NCBI RefSeq assembly: GCF_905404315.1
Contig: NC_066273.1
Coordinates: 2,294,001 to 2,358,000 of the forward strand
DNA from: Leptidea sinapis
Lineage: Eukaryota > Arthropoda > Insecta > Lepidoptera > Pieridae
Direction of reading: 5' to 3'
Length of the DNA: 64,000 bases
Numbering within the stretch: position 1 is the first letter of the stretch; each line of letters begins with the position of its first letter. The notes below the pieces were generated by a model, which was given only the letters and a program-made list of their open reading frames with translations, searched no databases and was not told the DNA's origin. The position numbers and the translations under genes were made by a program. Of the stretch, positions 38,461-48,678 are shown in pieces.

Positions 38461-39814
38461 TAGATATGAGCGCCGATGGTCAATTCCACGGCGGCGGCGT
38501 GATCTAAAAATTTTGACGGCCGCGTCTCGGCGGCGCGAGCGCAGCCTTACAGTTTTATAAGGGACTGATTTTTGAATAAAAAATAAACCATTGTCAGTAC
38601 TTAATAAAGTTATTTGAATCAAAATTAAACGGTAGTTAGCCTAGATATAGCGAAGGCCTTTGATCGTGTCAAGGCGCTCCTCTCAAAACTTCCATCGTTT
38701 GGGCTTCCCGAAAGCTTATGCAAGTGGACCTCCAGCTTCCTCACTGGGCGCAGCATACAGGTCGTTGTCGACGGTTATTGCTCGAACCCGAAGCCCGTGA
38801 ACGCTGGAATACCCCAAGGCTGTGTGCTATCTCCCACACTGTTTCTACTGCATATCAATGATATGTTGGACACCTACAACATACATTGCTATGCAGACGA
38901 CACCAATGGTGATGCCGTATACACGGACCTTGCAGGTCTCTCTCGGGAAATCGTTGACCAGTGCCGGGAGAAACTTGTGTCTTCTATCGAGTCCTGTCTT
39001 GGGAAGGTCGCGGAATGGGGTAAATTAAACCTTGTCCAATTTAACCCCCAGAAAACTCAAGTTTGCGCGTTTACCAATAAAAAACCCCATTTTCCGTATC
39101 ACCGCTCTTCGACAACACTTCCTTTAAAGCCTCACCTAGTACCGGGTCTGGAAATCTCGAGCGATTGCCAATTCCGTGGCCATCTGGAGGGCAAAGCCAA
39201 ATTGGCTTCGAAGAAGCTGGGCGTCATTAAGAGGGCACGGCCATACTTCAAGCCGGCCCAAATTCTAGCGCTCTACAAAGCGCAGGTCCGACAACACATG
39301 GAGTATTGCTGTCACCTCTGGTCTGGCGCACCCCAGTATCAGCTCGACCCATTTAACCGCGTGCAACGTAGAGCAGCTCGAATTGTCGGGGACCCAGTGC
39401 TGTTTGAACGGCTGAATCACTCGGCGTTGCGTAGATATGTCGCTTCATTGTGTGTCTTCTACCGCATTTATCACAGGGAGTGTTTCGAAGACTGTGTTTC
39501 TACGCTGTGGAATGAGCTTCCTTGTGCGGTGTTTCCGGGACGATACGACATTGGTACTTTCAATAAAAGTGCGTACACCTTCCTTAAAGGCCGGCAACGC
39601 TCCTGTGATTCCTCTGGTGTTGCAAGAGATTTAGGGCGGCGGTGATCACTTAACACCAGGTGACCCGTACGCTCGTTTGTCCTCCTATTCCATTAAAAAA
39701 AAGGTAAGTAAGAAAGAGCGCGATATCGGCGGTGCGCCGTGTGTTCCATTTGGCGACGCCGCATTGACTCAAATCCGCAGCGGCGACGGCGCGCCGACGC
39801 GGCGCTCATTTCTA
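38461..39814. mobile_element. GC-rich MITE with 15-bp terminal repeats, split by a LINE
   Basis: The left end TAGATATGAGCGCCG (38461-38475) and inverted right end TAGAAATGAGCGCCG (39814-39800) differ at one base. Both are flanked by the exact 8-bp duplication ctatgtat (38453-38460 and 39815-39822). Without the LINE inside, the element is roughly 290 bp. Both halves are rich in CGGCG runs, in sharp contrast to the AT-rich surroundings. The 8-bp duplication suggests hAT or P superfamily; the terminal sequence fits neither textbook motif. Confidence 0.75.
38636..39702 (+). mobile_element. 5'-truncated LINE family A with an open reverse-transcriptase frame
   Basis: One open frame (38638-39645, about 335 codons) begins inside RT motif A (LDIAKAFDRV). 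It continues through motif B (AGIPQGCVLSPTLF), motif C (CYADDTNGD), the thumb (HMEYCCHLWSGAPQYQLDPF) and the C-terminus WNELPCAVFPGRYDIGTF. The element ends 'ctcctattccattaaaaaaaa'. Compared with 10218-10622, about 48 codons are missing in frame after HRECFED. It lacks the endonuclease and ORF1, so it cannot move by itself. It is the most complete copy of the window's commonest LINE. Confidence 0.85.
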
Positions 39815-39880
39815 CTATGTATCTTATATGTTATCCTAAGTGTTTAAAAGTGATTTAAAGTGTTTAAAAGTTTATTAAAT

Positions 39881-40687
39881 ATGAATGACAAAATTGAAAT
39901 TATGTTGAACAAGCTAGAAAAGCTTGAAAAAAATTTCGAAGAATTTGTAGGTGGCAAAAAACTCTCAAATATAGAAAACGAAAATATCGTATTGAAGTCG
40001 GAAGTGGAGAAGTTAAAATTTATTATTAATCGGGACATAAATAGTAAGAAACTCGTCGTTTATGGATTCCCCGAACACATAAACCATCGGTATGATAAAC
40101 AAAGTCTGTTCGATGACATTGGATACTACATTTACGAGACATATGGGGTGGACATACATGACTACGTAGAAGATATGTATAGAATAGGAAAATACACACA
40201 TACCCGTCCAATAGTTGTAGAACTTATCAGCAAAAGGATGGTAAAGCACCTTCTCCAAACATCTCAAAATAATCGTTACCACTATAATAACAGAATACGT
40301 CTTAGTGAGTTTTTAACGCCTGAAACATATAATCAACAGAAAGGAAACCGTTCGAATCTCGCGGACACTGAAGCAACCCCGACACCTCAATCTAAATTAC
40401 ACAATTCAACAAATACACCACAACCTATAATCAACACTTCAACAGACTTAGAACACAGCACTTCATCGCTAGAGAACGTACAGCATATTAATATAAACAA
40501 TAAGAAATGCAATATTACCGATGGCGTGAAATCTAAATCTACCTTCAATAAATCGCCGGGCGAGCATTCAACTCGACGTCGTCCCGCTACAAATATAGGT
40601 GAAAATATAAGTAATGTACAACGCCGAACTGATCGTGAATTAAGAAATGAGCGTAAAATGGTAAATAGATATAACTTTCGGACCTAG
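39881..40687 (+). CDS. LINE ORF1 protein (coiled coil plus RRM-like), intact
   Basis: About 268 residues from ATG 39881 (a GTG at 39860 is in frame but less likely). The N-terminal third is a charged heptad-rich coiled coil (IEIMLNKLEKLEKNFEEF, LKSEVEKLKFIINRD). It is followed by an RNA-binding-like segment with KLVVYGFPE and RIGKYTHTRPIVVELIS, as in ORF1 proteins of L1- and CR1-type elements that bind element RNA. The last 100 residues are polar and low-complexity (TPTPQSKLHN, STSSLENVQH). The frame is open to the TAG at 40685. It is followed at once by ORF2, as in bicistronic LINE RNAs. Confidence 0.8.
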   Translation: MNDKIEIMLNKLEKLEKNFEEFVGGKKLSNIENENIVLKSEVEKLKFIINRDINSKKLVVYGFPEHINHRYDKQSLFDDIGYYIYETYGVDIHDYVEDMYRIGKYTHTRPIVVELISKRMVKHLLQTSQNNRYHYNNRIRLSEFLTPETYNQQKGNRSNLADTEATPTPQSKLHNSTNTPQPIINTSTDLEHSTSSLENVQHININNKKCNITDGVKSKSTFNKSPGEHSTRRRPATNIGENISNVQRRTDRELRNERKMVNRYNFRT

Positions 40688-40694
40688 TTCAGAC

Positions 40695-43549
40695 ATGAAC
40701 ACACAAAATATTACAAACAGATCGTCAAAACAGTTAAATATCTTTTATCAAAATATGCAAAGCATCTGCAATAAAATACATCTACTTGACCATTTAACTG
40801 TTGAATTACCTAATCTACAAGTTATGTGTATCTCGGAAACCTGGTTATCTATAGAAAAACAAAAAACATTACACATAAATAATTATATCATGGCAGCTTC
40901 CTTCTGTCGTGTACATCATGATGGCGGCGGTGTTTGCATATTTGTTAAAAATAATTTAGAATATTTAGAACGTGTTGATATGTCAGTTATCTCTAACGAA
41001 ATGGTATTCGAAGTATGTGCAATAGAGATACCTAAAAATAATCTACTACTGATTAATCTGTACTGGCCTAATAGTAGTAGAGAAGTAGAATTGTTTTACA
41101 ACTTATTAGAAAATCTCCTCATTAACATTAATAAAAAAGAAATGAATAAAAACATTATTATTATGGGAGATATGAATGTTGATTTTCTAGATGCAAAGGA
41201 AAAAAGCAGACTCAATAACCTCTTGTTGTGTTATAACTTCCATCAAAAAGTCTCAGAGCCTACTAGAATAACTCCTACAACTAAAAGGTGCATAGACCTA
41301 ATTTTTACAAATTTCAATCTAGAAGGCTCAAAAATTGAAGTATATGATTTTGGATTATCAGATCACAAGGACATCATTTTCACATTACCTTTTACTTTCC
41401 ACAATAAACAGTCTTTCATTAAATTAAAACGTAAGTTTAATGACTTTAATATAAATAAATTTAAAAACGAACTCGCGAATATCAACTGGGATGATCAACT
41501 TAAGCCTAACAATAACGTTAACGAAAACTATAAGATATTCCTAAATATAATTGTTACTGCCCTGAATAAATGCATACCTAAATTACTAACAAAATTTACT
41601 CTAAACCAAAATAAACCTTATTTAACACTAGGAATTAAAAAATCATGTCAAAATAAAAGATTATTAAAACTCCTTGTATCACAAACCAAAAATAAAGTAT
41701 TAACAAATTTTTATAAGAGATATTGCAAAGTTTTAAAAAGTTGTATAAATAAATCTAAGAAAATTATAAATATCCGTAAATTCAACTCAGCTGATAATAA
41801 AACACGATCCATGTGGAAAATAATAAAAAATGAAACAAATAAAAGAATAAAGCAAAACATAAGTCTTAAATCTTCAGAGAATAATATTATAGTAGATCCG
41901 AAAATTATTGCTAATACATTTAATAGTTTCTATTTATCCATCTCATCAAGCCCTAAAGTAAAAAACGACAATATAGCTATAAATTCTAATAAATCAATTA
42001 ATTCGTTATTTCTAAATTCGTTTGAACCCAAAGACATCTTTAACATAATAAAAAATCTTAAGAATAAAAACTCTTTCGGAATAGATGACATCCCCCTTTT
42101 TTAATAAAAAAATGTGCTGATATTTTAACCTACCCGTACACTAAACTTATTAATCAATCATTCTGTGAAGGATTATTTCCGGACGATCTAAAGATATCCA
42201 TAATAAAACCGGTATATAAGAAAGGAAACACATCTGATGTAAATAATTACCGACCTATTGCCCTTCTACCTACATCAGCGAAGATACTTGAAACTGCAAT
42301 GGCTATACGCCTAAGTAGTTTTCTGGAAAAATATTATATCCTAAATGAAAGCCTACATGGTTTCAGGAAAAACCATTCCACAACTTTAGCGATATACAAA
42401 TACATACAAAAAATATTTGATTCACTTAATAATAAAAAATATTCAGTTGGCCTACTGCTTGACATGAGCAAAGCATACGATAGAGTCTCTTATGATATCT
42501 TACTAGAATAATTATTTCTCTCAGGAATTCGAGGAATTGCCCATAAATGGTTCAAATCTTACCTTAATAATCGTTTTCAATATGTGGAAATAGAAAATAC
42601 TAACTTCGAGACTGGAAAGATAGACCACACAAGCTCACTTATCAGGATCGATTCCACAGGGCAGTGTGTTGGGTTGTATATTGTTTCTCATATACATAAA
42701 TGATCTTCCTAACTTAATAGATGATGATTGTACTCTTTTTGCTGATGACATTTCTATTTTGATCCCATGCTCTAAAAATTAAATATTACAATGGACAAAA
42801 TCTTTTATTGGCTAAATAATAATAATCTTGAACTTAATATTAATAAAACTAAAATTATACCTTTTAAAACTTATCAAAAACCCCCCTTAAATATATCTTA
42901 TTCTTACAAAAATTCACAACTTGAAACAGTTGACACAGCTACACTACTGGGAATTGATTTAGACTCACACTTGACATGGAAGCCATATCTACAGAAATTA
43001 AAAAGCAAAATGTCATCTTTTACTTATGCTCTTTACCAACTAAAACGCGTAACAGATTTCAAATCTGCCCTTGCTGCTTATTATGCATATGCACATTCTA
43101 GATTATCATATGGAATATTAATATGGGGAAACTGTACTGAAATAAAAGATATATTTATTCAACAGAAAAAATGTATCAGAATTTTAGAAAATATTCAGCA
43201 GATGGATTCATGTAGACCATATTTTATTAAACACAAAATTTTAACCCTTACTTCAATTTACATCCTAGAAGCATGTAAATTTGTTAAAAAACATTCGGAC
43301 TTATACTCAACACTACCAAATAACAAGCGAAATAATAGAAATTTAAACAAATTAAAAATTCCCCAAACAAGTATGTCATTAGTGTCATCGAGCCCTCACC
43401 ACATGGCAATAAAAATTTATAATCACATCCCAAACGAAATTAAAAATAAAGAGAAGCCTTCTCTATTTAAAAGACATCTTAAAAATTTTTTAGTTTCAAA
43501 ATGCTTCTACAATTTACCCGAATTTTTTAATTACAAGTGTGAGAATTAG
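40695..43549 (+). pseudogene. LINE ORF2: endonuclease intact, reverse transcriptase broken
   Basis: The first 470 codons (40695-42104) hold an APE-type endonuclease with FYQNMQSICNK, CISETWL, NLYWPNSS, MGDMNVDFL and GLSDHKD, so its catalytic blocks look complete. The RT then suffers a +1 shift at the homopolymer near 42092, a stop at 42509-42511, further shifts near 42645 and 42780, and ends in an open C-terminus at 43549. The motifs are still legible: NNYRPIALLPTSAKILE, LLLDMSKAYDRVSY (motif A), PQGSVLGCILFLIYINDL (motif B) and LFADDISIL (motif C). The coding strand is extremely A-rich. The product would nick DNA and copy element RNA; this copy can make only the endonuclease part. Confidence 0.85.
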
Positions 43550-43825
43550 TTACAATATAGTATAAGAATGTAAAAAATGTATAAGACTTATTTATTTTAT
43601 GTATAACGTTGCTGTGCCCTTGCAGGGCGTCACATATTGTCTACCCATTAATGTACCAACCATCCTACTGTAAAATGTGACTTGCAATAAAATATTTTGA
43701 TTTAATTTGATTTGATAGTATTGCTGTGCATCGCAAATAGCGATACTATGTACAGTGTGCAAAAAAGTATTAATTCCATTTAATGTCCAATAACTAACAC
43801 ATATATTTTTTTGTTCAGTTATATA

Positions 43826-43882
43826 TTTTTTTATGGAATAGGAGGACAAACGAGCGAAGGTCACCTGTTGTTAAGTGATATT
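43826..43882 (-). mobile_element. LINE family A 3' tip
   Basis: 'tttttttatggaataggagg' followed by 'acaaacgagcgaaggtcacc' is the minus-strand extreme 3' end only. Confidence 0.65.
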
Positions 43883-44022
43883 CACGCAATAAAGATCAGT
43901 TACACGGAGAAAACCTCTTCTTAGCATATACAATGGCCTTAACGTGAACTCAAACATAGAGTGCACGTGCCTAACGCGGCTTTTATTATAGCCAGTTTAT
44001 ATGAGACAGTTCGTAAATTACA

Positions 44023-44155
44023 GGTTGTCCAGACCAAGAAGAGTTGGCATTTTAAGTTCTGTGTTCAGAATATTGAGGAAAGCCTTACTATTATTAGAAC
44101 CAGAAAAAGATTCCGTCGTTCGTCGAACAAGCGAGGCAAAACACAATCGTCTTGA
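44023..44155 (+). other. Possible unrecognised exon or gene remnant
   Basis: After an acceptor-like 'cgtaaattacag' (ending 44022) an open frame encodes VVQTKKSWHFKFCVQNIEES and a basic end RTRKRFRRSSNKRGKTQSS before stop TGA. The composition (KKSWHFKF, Arg/Lys-rich tail) looks protein-like, but I recognise no family and see no partner exon. It is listed so that the stretch is not overlooked. Confidence 0.2.
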
Positions 44156-44589
44156 GAGTGCGTGGAAAACTTAGCGGGGCGCTATTGAGCATGGACAAAG
44201 ACCGACAACGTTCAGCTCGGACCGCGGGACGGTTATCCGGATGTGTCACAGGATGCAATATTGCAGCTAGTGTCCATTTGAGAATGGTTATAATTGTCTT
44301 CCAACCAACAGAAATCTACTAACATGTAGTAAGTACGTACGTAGACTACTTGGTCGGTACGTAGGCACTTTGGAGTTTTTTGGCAACAAAAACGAATTTT
44401 TTTATGGTATGTAACGTATTTAAATTGATGTTTACATCAGTAAAACAACTAACCAGTAGGTAAACCAATCTAATTATTTTAATTATATTAATTTTGTAAA
44501 TAGTTTAAAATAGGTATCAAAATTTAAAGGATGTTTGTGGTAAAGGCTATTATGACTTTATTAATGATAACACAGATAGGGAATGCAGT

Positions 44590-44715
44590 CACCATATTAA
44601 TATAAAAAAACCCGCCGAGTTTGTTGCGCCCGTTCTTCTCAGGTCTGAGGCATACTTTTTCAAATAAGTGGTACTTTTTGGCTTTCAATGAGTGTTACGA
44701 GGTATATCCTATTTT
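44590..44715 (+). mobile_element. LINE 3' UTR fragment
   Basis: 'aaacccgccgagtttgttgc', 'gcccgttcttctcaggtctg' and 'ttttgaatataaaaaa' match, in plus orientation, the LINE 3' UTR present in reverse at 45-190. Confidence 0.6.
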
Positions 44716-44729
44716 GAATATAAAAAAGT

Positions 44730-44923
44730 ATGAAAGAATTTGGTGTGGTAACAGGACCTTGACATACGGGGGCTCGGCTAACGATCCAGCCGGTCAAATA
44801 AACGAAAGTAATCTGCCAGACGATCACGAGCGTCAACTCAAAAGGAAGTTGGTGCCACAGAACTGTATCAATTGGAGTCCTGCCCTGGATAGACGCCAGA
44901 ATGTTCACCTCATTGAACAATAA
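44730..44923 (+). other. Unrecognised open frame end after a LINE scrap
   Basis: The open frame entering from the LINE fragment continues as YERIWCGNRTLTYGGSANDP, INESNLPDDHERQLKRKLV and NCINWSPALDRRQNVHLIEQ, then TAA. The sequence is not low-complexity and is less AT-rich than its surroundings. No acceptor with a good pyrimidine tract precedes it. It may be the last exon of an unknown gene or part of an unlisted transposon. Confidence 0.25.
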
Positions 44924-44994
44924 GAACATTTTTATCATTATTAGTTATTACTTATTATGTAATTAATATATTGTGTAAATAGGATAAAGACATA

Positions 44995-45133
44995 CCCCCT
45001 TTTTCATAATAGTCTGCTAACTTAAAGCATTGCTAATTCTCACTCTGTCTTCTTCTATTGACCTAAGTCAGAATGAGAAAAAACACTCCTTAGCGGCTGT
45101 TTTAAGTTAGCGGACCATTATGAATAAGGGGGA
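44995..45133. mobile_element. Mariner-like MITE, 139 bp, TA target site
   Basis: The left end 'ccccctttttcataatagtc' plus 'tgctaactta' is inverted at the right end ('taagttagcggaccattatg' plus 'aataaggggga'). TA lies on each side (44993-44994, 45134-45135). The interior is about 80 bp and non-coding. Confidence 0.7.
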
Positions 45134-45135
45134 TA

Positions 45136-46229
45136 GACTTATAGTAAATATTAGTTAAAAATATTTAAATGAACAAAATACTTATATTAAAATGTTCTTA
45201 TAAATAAATGTCAAGGAACCAAGTCGCATAACAAGCAGTATGTCAAACTGTAAATGTAGGCCACTTGTGTAACTATCAAATCTAAGGTACTCCTGTAAAT
45301 ATTTTGTGATGAATCATATTTTTGTAAGAAACCTTTTCAATAAACACTGCTGCACACCAACAGTACACTTACAATAATATTTGTATAAATGATGGACAAA
45401 CATGTAAATAAATTGATTAGAATTAAGAAATGAGTCGAGTATCACTCCCCCTTCCCAAGATGAACAAGAAGACCACCCGCTAGAAGAGCTATTGCAGCTA
45501 CTCCATACTTTTAAGCATCCTCTCACTGTGGCCACGAAACCTTTAGCTGTCAGTTGTATGGTCTTGTGTCTCTTCTTGAGCAGCAGAGAAAATTCACCTG
45601 TATACATTTCATGACATACACACACCCTCACTCCTACCCACCAACAGTCTGTTATCAATCCCGTACTTATTCTATATTATATTTATTTATTTTGTTTGTT
45701 ATGGTTAGGGCTAAGGAATTAGGAACATGGTAGGTCTTAACATAAATTTATCATTTATTTCTTTAAAGTATAGTATATACTGTTCTAAAAAAATTAACAA
45801 GTTTTCTAAAAAAAAAATGCCTGTACCTTTTTTTGGGTAGCATAGGGGGAAAGCCTAGGCCACCACACAAGGATGATTTATTAAATTTTATATATCTATA
45901 TATCATCTTTAAAAATGTCATAAAAACCCAGAAAAAATATTATATGTAGGTACACTAGTACCTACTAGTACTAGTACAAGTAACTATACTTGAGTCAATT
46001 TTTGGGTTCTGCAAGGGTTATAGATGTGATGTGGTAATTTATAGAAAAGTTAATAATATTTTATAAAACTTTATTCTTACTAATATTTTTAACACTTGGA
46101 ATGGATTAATAAGTATAGAAAATAAAAATAAACCATAATTTCAGCAAAAATTATAATTATTTTGATCTGGAACAGTAATGAAAAACATAAAAATAGAAAT
46201 GTCTAGAAGTGAATACAACTTAGGCCCTA
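45136..46229. other. Intergenic stretch with an open frame of unknown meaning
   Basis: On the plus strand, about 45412-45612 reads NESSITPPSQDEQEDHPLEE, LLQLLHTFKHPLTVATKPLA and CMVLCLFLSSRENSPVYIS before a stop. The opposite strand is also open (45314-45658). The plus reading looks the more protein-like, but no start, splice sites or family support it. TTTATT at 46070-46075 could be the poly(A) signal of the minus-strand canopy gene. Otherwise AT-rich. Confidence 0.3.
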
Positions 46230-46880
46230 TTATAATTCAGTCTTTGTACTTTCAACAGTTCCAGTATCACCCTTACTTTGCAATTCTTCATATAAACATG
46301 AATCATCAGTGTTCCGAAGGGCATGTTTCACACATAAATAGTTTTTTAAATCAATACTGCCCTGATGCTTCCAATACCAATCTTCTATAGCTTCCTCATT
46401 TTCTTCAAGTAAACTTTCACATTGTGATTTCATTTGAGTTATTTCAGCTGAAGGCTTATCCCAGAGCTCATATGGAATACCCAAGTCAACTTTCACACCT
46501 TTGTCAACCAGACCATGTAAGGTTTGAAATGTTTGACTCATACCTTTGGCAAATCTTGTACTATCTTGACGTTCCTTATGTATATTGTATTCGAGAATTT
46601 TCTCACATACACCATCTAACGATTCTATTAATCTCAGTTCAGATTTTTCATACTTGGTTCTTTTCTTTGGTTGCACGTCATCAAGAGAGTATCCAATTTC
46701 AAGTATATCGTGAACTTTGCCGGTTTCTTCGAGCCGGGTTTGCAACTCTGTGGCTAGTATTTTACAAACCTCGCACCTATTAGCGTATTTGACACCGAGA
46801 TCTTCCTCGGTTTTTACCTCAACATCGTTACTCGCAACAAAAATAAGGTACATCACAAACATGAAAATCTTGAGAATCAT
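46230..46880 (-). CDS. CNPY4: Canopy-family ER protein (CNPY3/4-like), intronless
   Basis: This 216-residue saposin-like ER protein belongs to the CNPY3/4 branch, which in vertebrates helps fold and traffic Toll-like receptors. Residues 1-17 are a hydrophobic signal peptide. The six conserved cysteines are at 36, 39 (CEVC), 92, 154, 183 and 195. Family blocks are CEVCKILATELQTRLEETGK, RFAKGMSQTFQTLHGLVDKG and VKVDLGIPYELWDKPSAE. Human CNPY4 has the same spacing (CEVCK, VKVDLGIPLELWDEPS) and a longer acidic tail; here the tail is short and ends KTEL, close to an ER-retrieval signal but with Thr where Asp or Glu is usual. The start at 46880 gives a proper signal peptide. The frame has no lesions. 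The upstream 350 bp is free of repeats and may hold the promoter. Symbol by homology; CNPY3 and CNPY4 cannot be told apart here. Confidence 0.92.
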   Translation of the reverse strand: MILKIFMFVMYLIFVASNDVEVKTEEDLGVKYANRCEVCKILATELQTRLEETGKVHDILEIGYSLDDVQPKKRTKYEKSELRLIESLDGVCEKILEYNIHKERQDSTRFAKGMSQTFQTLHGLVDKGVKVDLGIPYELWDKPSAEITQMKSQCESLLEENEEAIEDWYWKHQGSIDLKNYLCVKHALRNTDDSCLYEELQSKGDTGTVESTKTEL

Positions 46881-47259
46881 GATTTCTAACTCGGATCAAT
46901 CCCAGGCAACTAGGTAAGTAGTAATTTATAAAATATAAACTTGAAACAGCCTCACGCAGCTTAGTAATTCGTTACTTATATTATTTTACATTAGAATTGT
47001 ATATAATTCTGATTATAAACTATTTACAACCAAAGAATTACATTATAATTTACAAAAGTACTGCTTCATTTATATCGTTTAAGGTATCTATTTAATAATT
47101 TAGTAAAGTCGGAAATTTACCTTATTCGAGATCAAAAATATGAAAAGAGTAAACAAAGAAATGTCATTGTCAAAATGACAATTCAGGGATTATCAACATT
47201 TTTCTAGGTAGTATATTTAATACATGAGTACCGTCGTGTTGGCTTTGGTTGACATTCCG
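46881..47259. other. Probable promoter region of the canopy gene
   Basis: This repeat-free AT-rich stretch lies between the canopy start codon and the LINE. No TATA box or other site can be assigned with confidence. Confidence 0.3.
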
Positions 47260-47342
47260 AGTGTTTTTTTTGTTGAAAAGTGGCCGGTTTTTGTGTTTTA
47301 CCTATTGTTTATTGGTGGTGGTGTAATTTAGTGTGTTGGGAA

Positions 47343-48659
47343 TGGAGGTGGAACCCCCTTCGGTTCCACCAGACCCCGATGGGTCTAGAAATACGTCTCG
47401 ACAGGCTGCTTCCTCTCGGAAGCGGCATGTCGAATCCGATGAGCCCGCTACAGAAAGCGGGAAAAAATCAGGTTTAAATCCGCCCCAAGCATCCGTACAA
47501 ACTATGTACACGCATCCTTCGTTCGCTGAAGGCCCTAAAGGTTACAGTCATCCCTAACAAAGGTCCGTTTATAGTTCACGTTTCCAGGGAGGTCTCGGAC
47601 CCATCTGCAGGCACATCTATCCGTGCATTGAAGTTTGGACTGTTCCTACACCAAAATAAATTCACGCACGTTGTTAAGGACGGTGTTAAAAGTGTTGGCC
47701 GCATCAGAGTAAGTGTCGAATTTTCAAACGCTCAAGCAGCTAATGACTTTCTAAGTAACCAAATTCTGACTTTGACAAAATATAAAGCAGTAATTCCGAC
47801 TTTTAATATTACTCGGATGGGCCTAGTCCGAGGTGTCCCTGTGGACTGGTCTATGGAGGACTTTGTGGAATCCCTAGAGCTACCGATTGGCTGTGGCGAG
47901 GTTTTGAAAGCCCGCCGCTTAAACTGCAAGAACATCATTGAAGGTATTGTCGAGTGGGTGCCCACTCAATCGGTTGTTTTGACTTTTAGAGGCCAGATGC
48001 TTCCCTCCAAAAATTTTTCATTTTATACGTCCCTTCCCGTAGAAATCTATAAATTCCCGACTATTCAGTGCCTGAATTGCTGTCGTTTTGGCCACGTTAA
48101 AGCACAGTGTAGTTCTAAGCCCAGGTGTTACAGATGTGCCCAGCTCCATACAGGTGAGTCCTGCGATGTTCCAAAAGAAAAAGCTTCCTTCTTACATTGC
48201 TCAGGCAGTCATTTTGCGTCGGATAAGAACTGTCCAGAGTTTTTACGCCAAGAAAACATAAAGCGTATTATGTCTCAGGATAATATATCGTATATAGATG
48301 CATCGGCTCGTTTCCCCCCAGTCCGCAGGTCATATGCGGAGATGACAAGGGAGTTCTTCTCCTCTCCTACATTCTCCCCTCTGCCCGTTAACTTTTCCCA
48401 ACCTACCAACTCATCTCAACCCAGCTCCAACCCTAAAAGATACTATCGGGAGACAATTATTCGTTCTCCTCGCCCCCGTACCCCCTTAGCAAAGGGTTAC
48501 AACAAGCAGGCCCATGACGCTATCACCAATCTCCCACCCTCCTCTCTACCCAATGGCTGTGCTCTTGGCAACAGCCAACCCGACTTCCCTCAATCCCAAG
48601 GAAAAATGTTAGAAGACCTTTCGTCATTGCTCCTCAGTCTCGTCAACCCGTCTTTTTAA
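47343..48659 (+). pseudogene. LINE ORF1 (gag-like, CCHC zinc knuckles), one frameshift
   Basis: MEVEPPSVPPDPDGSRNTSR opens the protein. A shift near 47545 separates it from the main frame, which reads from about 47550 (NKGPFIVHVSR) to TAA at 48657. An RRM-like segment (RGVPVDWSMEDFVESLELP) precedes the knuckle region CLNCCRFGHVKAQC, RCYRCAQLHTGESC and LHCSGSHFASDKNC. The third knuckle reads LHC where CxxC is expected. The tail is Ser/Pro-rich. Such proteins bind element RNA and form particles with it. Confidence 0.85.
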
Positions 48660-48678
48660 GATCTTGAACAACAACACT

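Larger units (their letters stand above)
39830..43715 (+). mobile_element. Nearly full-length AT-rich CR1-like LINE
   Basis: The order is 5' region, ORF1 (39881-40687), ORF2 (40695 to about 43549, broken) and a 3' UTR ending in the TTTGATTTAATTTGATTTGA tail at 43695-43715. ORF2 starts 7 bp after the ORF1 stop. The 3' UTR is found alone at 12535-12660. The 5' border and the target duplication could not be fixed. Confidence 0.85.

Noticed and set aside
45314..45658. Minus-strand open frame of 114 codons
   Set aside because: It is Ser/Trp/Cys-rich low-complexity sequence with no family match. The plus strand over the same bases reads as more plausible protein.
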